Shown piece by piece: positions 60,084-64,000 of a stretch of 64,000 nt of DNA. The notes under the pieces are model-generated. The model worked only from the letters and a program-made list of their open reading frames with translations. It made no database searches and was not told the DNA's origin. Position 1 is the first letter of the stretch. Each line of letters starts with the position of its first letter. The stretch covers positions 20,345-84,344 of the forward strand of contig DJEL01000020.1 in NCBI GenBank assembly GCA_002432425.1, read 5' to 3'. The DNA is from Lachnospiraceae bacterium UBA5899. Its GTDB lineage: Bacteria; Bacillota; Clostridia; Lachnospirales; Lachnospiraceae. The position numbers and the translations under genes are program-made.

Positions 60084-62285
60084 TTATTTCGCCGGACGGA
60101 ACTCCAAAATGCTTGCGGACAGAGGAGCCAGGGTAATGGATACGGAGTAGGGCCTGTCGTCCCATTCCTTCTTTACCGCTCTCTTGGCGCGCTTGTTTAC
60201 CATGCCGCTGCCGCCGAATTCCTCTGCATCCGTATTTAAGATTTCCTTATAGCTGCCCTCATACGGCACGCCGATTTTTACCTGTTTTTCCACGCCGGAG
60301 AAATTAGCTGCTACCACAAGAAGACTTTCCTTCTTTCTGGTTCTTCTCATAAAAGTAAGCAGATTTTCCGCACTGTTTATGCTGTTAATCCAGGCAAAGC
60401 CTTCCGGCTTGTCGTCCCACTCATACAGGGCGGGCTTTGTGGTGTAGAGTTCATTTAATTTTTTGACCAGCGCCGCCATGCCTTTGTGGTCGGGATATTT
60501 TAACAGCTCCCATTCCGTTCGGCGCATCTCGTTCCATTCGGAGAATTCGCCGATATCCTGTCCCATAAATAAAAGCTTTCTGCCGGGATGGGTGAACATA
60601 TACGCATAGGTCAGACGTAAGTTGGCAAATTTCTGTTCCCGCTCTCCGGGCATTTTGCCAAGCATGGAAGACTTGCCGTGTACGGCTTCGTCATGGGAAA
60701 ATACCAGCATGAATTTCTCACTGTATGCATAAATCATGCTGAAGGTCAGTTCGTTGTGATGATGGCTTCTGAAATACGGGTCGTACTTGATGTAATCCAG
60801 ATAATCGTTCATCCAGCCCATATTCCACTTCAAATCAAAGCCCAGTCCGCCGTCTTCGAGGCTTCCCGTTACCATGGGCCATGCCGTGCTTTCCTCCGCA
60901 ATACGCAATACACCGGGATTTCTCTTGCCCATCATGGAATTTAAGTGCTTAATCAGCTCCACTGCCTCTAAATTTTCATTGCCGCCGTAAATATTTGCCG
61001 TCCATTCGCCCGAATTTCTGCCGTAATCCAGATACAACATGGAAGCCACCGCATCCATACGGATACCGTCCGCATGGAATTTCTCCACCCAGAACAGTGC
61101 ATTGGCAATCAGATAGTTGGAAACCTCCGGCCTGCCGTAGTCAAATACCAGGGTGCCCCAGTGGGGATGGGAACGTCTCTGTTCGTCCGGGTTTTCATAC
61201 AGGCAGGTGCCGTCAAAGGAGGACAGCCCGTAAATATCCCTCGGGAAGTGTGCCGGTACCCAGTCCAAAATCACACCGATGCCCGCTTTGTGCAGCTCAT
61301 TCACAAAATACATGAAGTCCTCGGGCGTGCCGTATCTGGCGGTAGGCGCATAGTAACCAATAACCTGATAACCCCAGGAAGCATCTAAGGGATGCTCCAT
61401 AACCGGCATCAGTTCCACATGGGTATAGCCCATTTCCTTTACATAGGGAATCAGCTTGTCTGCAATCTCCCGGTAATTGGCATATTCTTCGTCATCCTTC
61501 GGTGTAAGGAAGCTGCCCAGATACAGCTCGTATACGCTGATGGGCGCATTTTCCTTCTGGAAGGTCTTTCTCTTTTTGATAAACTCTTTATCTTCCCACT
61601 TAAAGTTCCGCAAATCCGCTACCACGGACGCCGTTTCCGGGCGGAGCTGCGCCGCATTGCCATAAGGGTCGGCTTTCAGATACGTCAGTCCGGTTTTCAG
61701 TTTGATTTCGTATTTGTAATTATCCCCCGCCTTTACACCCGGGATAAAAATTTCAAAAATACCGCTGGGGAGCTTTCTCATCTGGTGCACTCTGCCGTCC
61801 CACCGGTTGAAATTCCCAACTGTACTCACACGCAGGGCATTCGGTGCCCACACGGCAAAATACACGCCGTCCTCCCCGTCTAAGTTCATTGGGTGGGCGC
61901 CCAACTTTTCGTAAACCGTATAGTGTACGCCTCTTGCGAATTTTTCCTCGTCCTCCACCGTAATCAGACATTCGTGGCGGTAGGCATCCTGCATGGTTTC
62001 CATACTGCCGTTTTCATAGGACACAATGTACTGGTACTCACCCACATTTTTAGTGGGCAGCCAGACTGCGAAAAAGCCGTCGTCATCCGCAAGCTCCATT
62101 TCCTTTTCCGACATATCCTTTGTAATCTGCAGGGTCACCTTTTGTGCTCCCGGGAAAAATGCCTGAATCAGCGTGCCGTTTCCCTGTACGTGCGGTCCCA
62201 GTGTTGCATGCGGGTCCTGCGACTCCGAATAAATAATCTCCTCTATCACAGGCCAGTTCATCATTTTATATAATTTTTTTGTCAT
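60084..62285 (-). CDS. glgB: 1,4-alpha-glucan branching enzyme
   Basis: GlgB makes alpha-1,6 branches in glycogen. The 733-residue protein has an N-terminal N1/CBM48 region (LGPHVQGNGTLIQAFFPGA; FAVWAPNALRVSTVGNFNRW, each in part) and a GH13 barrel: GYTHVELMPVMEHPLDASWG, GIRMDAVASMLY (nucleophile Asp), RIAEESTAWP (acid Glu) and FSHDEAVHGKSSM (third Asp). Length and domain order are standard. No glgCAP genes are nearby; the gene follows a DUF1015 gene by 22 bases and probably shares its transcript. Confidence 0.95.
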   Translation of the reverse strand: MTKKLYKMMNWPVIEEIIYSESQDPHATLGPHVQGNGTLIQAFFPGAQKVTLQITKDMSEKEMELADDDGFFAVWLPTKNVGEYQYIVSYENGSMETMQDAYRHECLITVEDEEKFARGVHYTVYEKLGAHPMNLDGEDGVYFAVWAPNALRVSTVGNFNRWDGRVHQMRKLPSGIFEIFIPGVKAGDNYKYEIKLKTGLTYLKADPYGNAAQLRPETASVVADLRNFKWEDKEFIKKRKTFQKENAPISVYELYLGSFLTPKDDEEYANYREIADKLIPYVKEMGYTHVELMPVMEHPLDASWGYQVIGYYAPTARYGTPEDFMYFVNELHKAGIGVILDWVPAHFPRDIYGLSSFDGTCLYENPDEQRRSHPHWGTLVFDYGRPEVSNYLIANALFWVEKFHADGIRMDAVASMLYLDYGRNSGEWTANIYGGNENLEAVELIKHLNSMMGKRNPGVLRIAEESTAWPMVTGSLEDGGLGFDLKWNMGWMNDYLDYIKYDPYFRSHHHNELTFSMIYAYSEKFMLVFSHDEAVHGKSSMLGKMPGEREQKFANLRLTYAYMFTHPGRKLLFMGQDIGEFSEWNEMRRTEWELLKYPDHKGMAALVKKLNELYTTKPALYEWDDKPEGFAWINSINSAENLLTFMRRTRKKESLLVVAANFSGVEKQVKIGVPYEGSYKEILNTDAEEFGGSGMVNKRAKRAVKKEWDDRPYSVSITLAPLSASILEFRPAK

Positions 62286-62307
62286 ATTGCCCTCCCAGGT
62301 AAGTATT

Positions 62308-63543
62308 CTAAAAAGTATGTATAAATAGTCCGCTTCTTAACTTCGGCTCAAACCAGGTGGATTTGGGCGGCATAAGAAGCCCCGCATCCGCTACGGAAAA
62401 CAGCTCCCCGATAGAGGTGGGGTACATGGAAAATGCCACCCTGCAGTCGCTTTCCGTTCGTTTCTTTAACTCGTTCAGCCCCCGGATGCCTCCCACGAAA
62501 TCTATCCGTCTGTCGGTCTTGGGGTCGCCGATGCCGAGTATGGGAGAAAGCAGGTAATCCTGCAGCAAGGAAACATCCAGTCCCTTTACCGGGTCATCGT
62601 TTCGGTACTCTTCTTTCACGGTAAGCAGATAGCCCTTTCCGTCCAGATACATGCCCACTTCGCCTTTTTCTGCCGGCTTCACCGGCTCCGTGCCTTTTTC
62701 TTCCACCGTAAAGCATTTTTCAACGGCGGAAAGAAAAGCTTCCGGGGTAAGACCGTTTAAGTCCTTCACCACACGGTTGTAATCCATAATCATCAGTTCA
62801 CTGTCGGGAAATACCACGGAAAGAAAATAATTAAACTCCTCATTACCGGTGTAATCCGGGTGTTCGGCTCTTCTTTTTAAGCCCACCTTTACGGCAGAAG
62901 CCGCCCTGTGATGTCCGTCCGCAATGTAAAGGCTGTCCATCTCCTTAAAAATCCGGGCTATTTCCTTCTGCATTCCTTCATCCGCAATCCGGTATACCCT
63001 GTGGGTAATGCCGTCCTCTGCGGTAAAATCATAAAGGGGCTTTTCCTCTTTTCCCTTTTTAATCAGCGTCTGCAAATCCGCCCTGTCCCGGTATGCCAAA
63101 AAGATGGGACCGGTCTGGGTGCTTAAGGTATCCACATGGCGGATACGGTCTTCCTCTTTATCCGCGCGGGTATTTTCATGCTTTTTAATGACATTGCTGC
63201 AATAGTCGTCAATGGAGGCGCAGCCTACCACGCCGGTCTGGCTTCTGCCGTTCATCACAAGCTCATACAGGTAAAAGCAGGGCTTGTCCTCTGTTATATA
63301 TTCACCCTTCTCCACCTGCTCTGCAAGAAGCTCCTTCGCTCTTTTGTATACCCGTTCATCATAGGTATCCACGTCATCCGGCAGGGTAGTCTCCGCACGG
63401 TCAATCCGAAGAAACGAATGGGGAGAATCCTTCACTGCCTCCTTTGCTTCTTTCCGGTTATATACATCATACGGCAATGCCGCTATCTTCTCTGCCATAC
63501 CGTCGGCAGGACGCAGCGCCGCAAAAGGTCTTATTGTCGCCAT
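62308..63543 (-). CDS. DUF1015 family protein
   Basis: A 411-residue protein starting ATIRPFAALRPADGMAEKIA with PYDVYNRKEAKE soon after. The DUF1015 hallmark YIADGHHRAASAVKVG is at about residue 210; a DGHHR motif is also the ATP/phosphoserine-binding element of ParB/SerK-like proteins. DUF1015 genes in Firmicutes often lie beside serA and serC, which suggests a link to serine metabolism, but those genes are not in this window. A promoter (TTGTGG-17-TAAAAT) precedes it and it probably leads the unit DUF1015-glgB-mscS. Confidence 0.82.
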   Translation of the reverse strand: MATIRPFAALRPADGMAEKIAALPYDVYNRKEAKEAVKDSPHSFLRIDRAETTLPDDVDTYDERVYKRAKELLAEQVEKGEYITEDKPCFYLYELVMNGRSQTGVVGCASIDDYCSNVIKKHENTRADKEEDRIRHVDTLSTQTGPIFLAYRDRADLQTLIKKGKEEKPLYDFTAEDGITHRVYRIADEGMQKEIARIFKEMDSLYIADGHHRAASAVKVGLKRRAEHPDYTGNEEFNYFLSVVFPDSELMIMDYNRVVKDLNGLTPEAFLSAVEKCFTVEEKGTEPVKPAEKGEVGMYLDGKGYLLTVKEEYRNDDPVKGLDVSLLQDYLLSPILGIGDPKTDRRIDFVGGIRGLNELKKRTESDCRVAFSMYPTSIGELFSVADAGLLMPPKSTWFEPKLRSGLFIHTF

Positions 63544-63573
63544 CAGCCATTCCTCCTACTGTTTCATACTTTT

Positions 63574-63602
63574 ATTTTAGCAAAAATACCTATACACCAC
63601 AA
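63574..63602 (-). promoter_or_regulatory. DUF1015-glgB promoter (TTGTGG-17-TAAAAT)
   Basis: On the minus strand TTGTGG (63597-63602) and TAAAAT (63574-63579) are 17 bases apart, 31 bases before the DUF1015 ATG. Confidence 0.55.
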
Positions 63603-63643
63603 GACAATGTATGATAAAATATCGGGGAAATGAGGTGAAACCA

Positions 63644-63922
63644 ATGACCGCAGATGACAGAAAATTTTTATCCCGCATCAATAAATACAAAGAAACCGTA
63701 AAAAAGGACATGGGTCCCCAGAAGGTACAGATGCCCGCGCAGCTTTTGGACAAGCTCCGTCCCGTTATGGAGGAAATCGCTGCCGAACAGGGTGTTTCCG
63801 TAGAAGACGTACTGGTCCGCTACATGGATTTGCAGAGTGAGGCGGCTCTTCTTTCCAACAATACCGTTATGAAAGGCATTGACGGCATAGGTCCCGACGG
63901 CAATCCCTTTTTGTTTAACTGA
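63644..63922 (+). CDS. uncharacterised 92-residue protein
   Basis: A small soluble protein (MTADDRKFLSRINKYKETVKK onward, given in part) that I do not recognise. It is helical, with an HTH-like stretch PAQLLDKLRPVMEEIAAEQG and VSVEDVLVRYMDLQ that could bind DNA or form a ribbon-helix type fold, and ends in a glycine/proline-rich PDGNPFLFN. The ATG at 63644 with GAGGTG six bases upstream is preferred to an ATG eleven codons earlier. It is divergent from the DUF1015 gene; no partner is visible before the right edge. Confidence 0.6.
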   Translation: MTADDRKFLSRINKYKETVKKDMGPQKVQMPAQLLDKLRPVMEEIAAEQGVSVEDVLVRYMDLQSEAALLSNNTVMKGIDGIGPDGNPFLFN

Positions 63923-63981
63923 TTTAACCGGCAGATTTTATTCTGTAACTCCAAATTTTCATCCGGTATTCCGGACAAAAT

Positions 63982-64000
63982 AAAAGGGGCTGTCGCATTA
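63982..64000. terminator. probable left arm of a terminator cut by the window end
   Basis: AAAAGGGGCTGTCGCA at the right edge reads like the 5' arm of a hairpin that would end in TGCGACAGCCCCTTTT beyond the window. Only half is visible. Confidence 0.35.

Noticed and set aside
1..64000. Prophage, insertion sequence or integrated element
   Set aside because: No integrase, transposase, terminal repeats or att-like duplication at the tRNA-Thr; gene content is core throughout.

Overview
The window looks like chromosome from a spore-forming Clostridia, most likely a member of the Lachnospiraceae. The grounds are the gene families (YlbJ, YtfJ/GerW, DUF2953, PdaA, GGGtGRT, DUF3793, DUF2752, peptidase U32), the lineage-typical gene orders (rsmD-coaD-coiled-coil protein; zapA-U32-RodA/FtsW-PBP; yloU-yloV-recG-degV) and strong AGGAGG ribosome binding sites. 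About 55 of roughly 63 genes lie on the minus strand, so most transcription runs right to left. There is no phage, IS element, CRISPR array or rRNA. One tRNA gene, tRNA-Thr(CGT), is present.

Region by region (coordinates left to right; minus-strand operons read right to left): 1-830 is the 5' part of hisZ, the start of a his operon that leaves the window. 962-8335 holds recU, two rRNA pseudouridine synthases, an SDR oxidoreductase, a HAD phosphatase, ylbJ (plus strand), a cell-wall amidase and a coiled-coil protein. 8359-13606 holds coaD, rsmD and a type IIA topoisomerase pair (parC/parE-like). 13752-18793 is yloU-yloV-recG-degV, divergent from rpmB. 19220-22158 is a set of small and sporulation-linked genes (J-domain protein, tiny membrane protein, ytfJ, DUF2953, unknown, NUDIX). 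22244-27663 is zapA, U32 peptidase, RodA/FtsW and a class B PBP. 27772-29420 is ruvAB under a consensus SOS box. 29536-36403 is branched-chain amino acid synthesis: leuCD, a divergent LysR regulator, ilvC, two acetolactate synthase regulatory subunits and ilvB.

36613-39246 holds eno, flavodoxin and a DUF3793 gene. The eno promoter and the DUF3793-flavodoxin promoter carry the same 18-bp operator (AGTTAGC-N4-GCTAACT) at the predicted transcription start. 39316-45186 is an envelope region: lipoprotein, PdaA deacetylase, Lgt, zinc-ribbon membrane proteins, two DUF2752 proteins and an XRE/zinc-ribbon regulator. 45472-47198 is a two-gene GGGtGRT/IscU-like Fe-S module of unknown role. 47314-57175 is argH, asd, an EAL-active c-di-GMP phosphodiesterase with a degenerate GGDEF, a DUF234-type ATPase, a topoisomerase III with five C-terminal repeats, and a beta-helix protein. 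57300-64000 is a two-gene ABC importer lacking a binding protein, tRNA-Thr, a folded intergenic element, an MscS channel, glgB, a DUF1015 gene and a small unknown gene.

The most promising undescribed items are the shared operator that may tie glycolysis (enolase) to the flavodoxin/DUF3793 operon, the GGGtGRT/scaffold pair, the expanded topoisomerase III tail and the folded element at 59091-59142. All calls were made by reading the sequence; no homology search was run.
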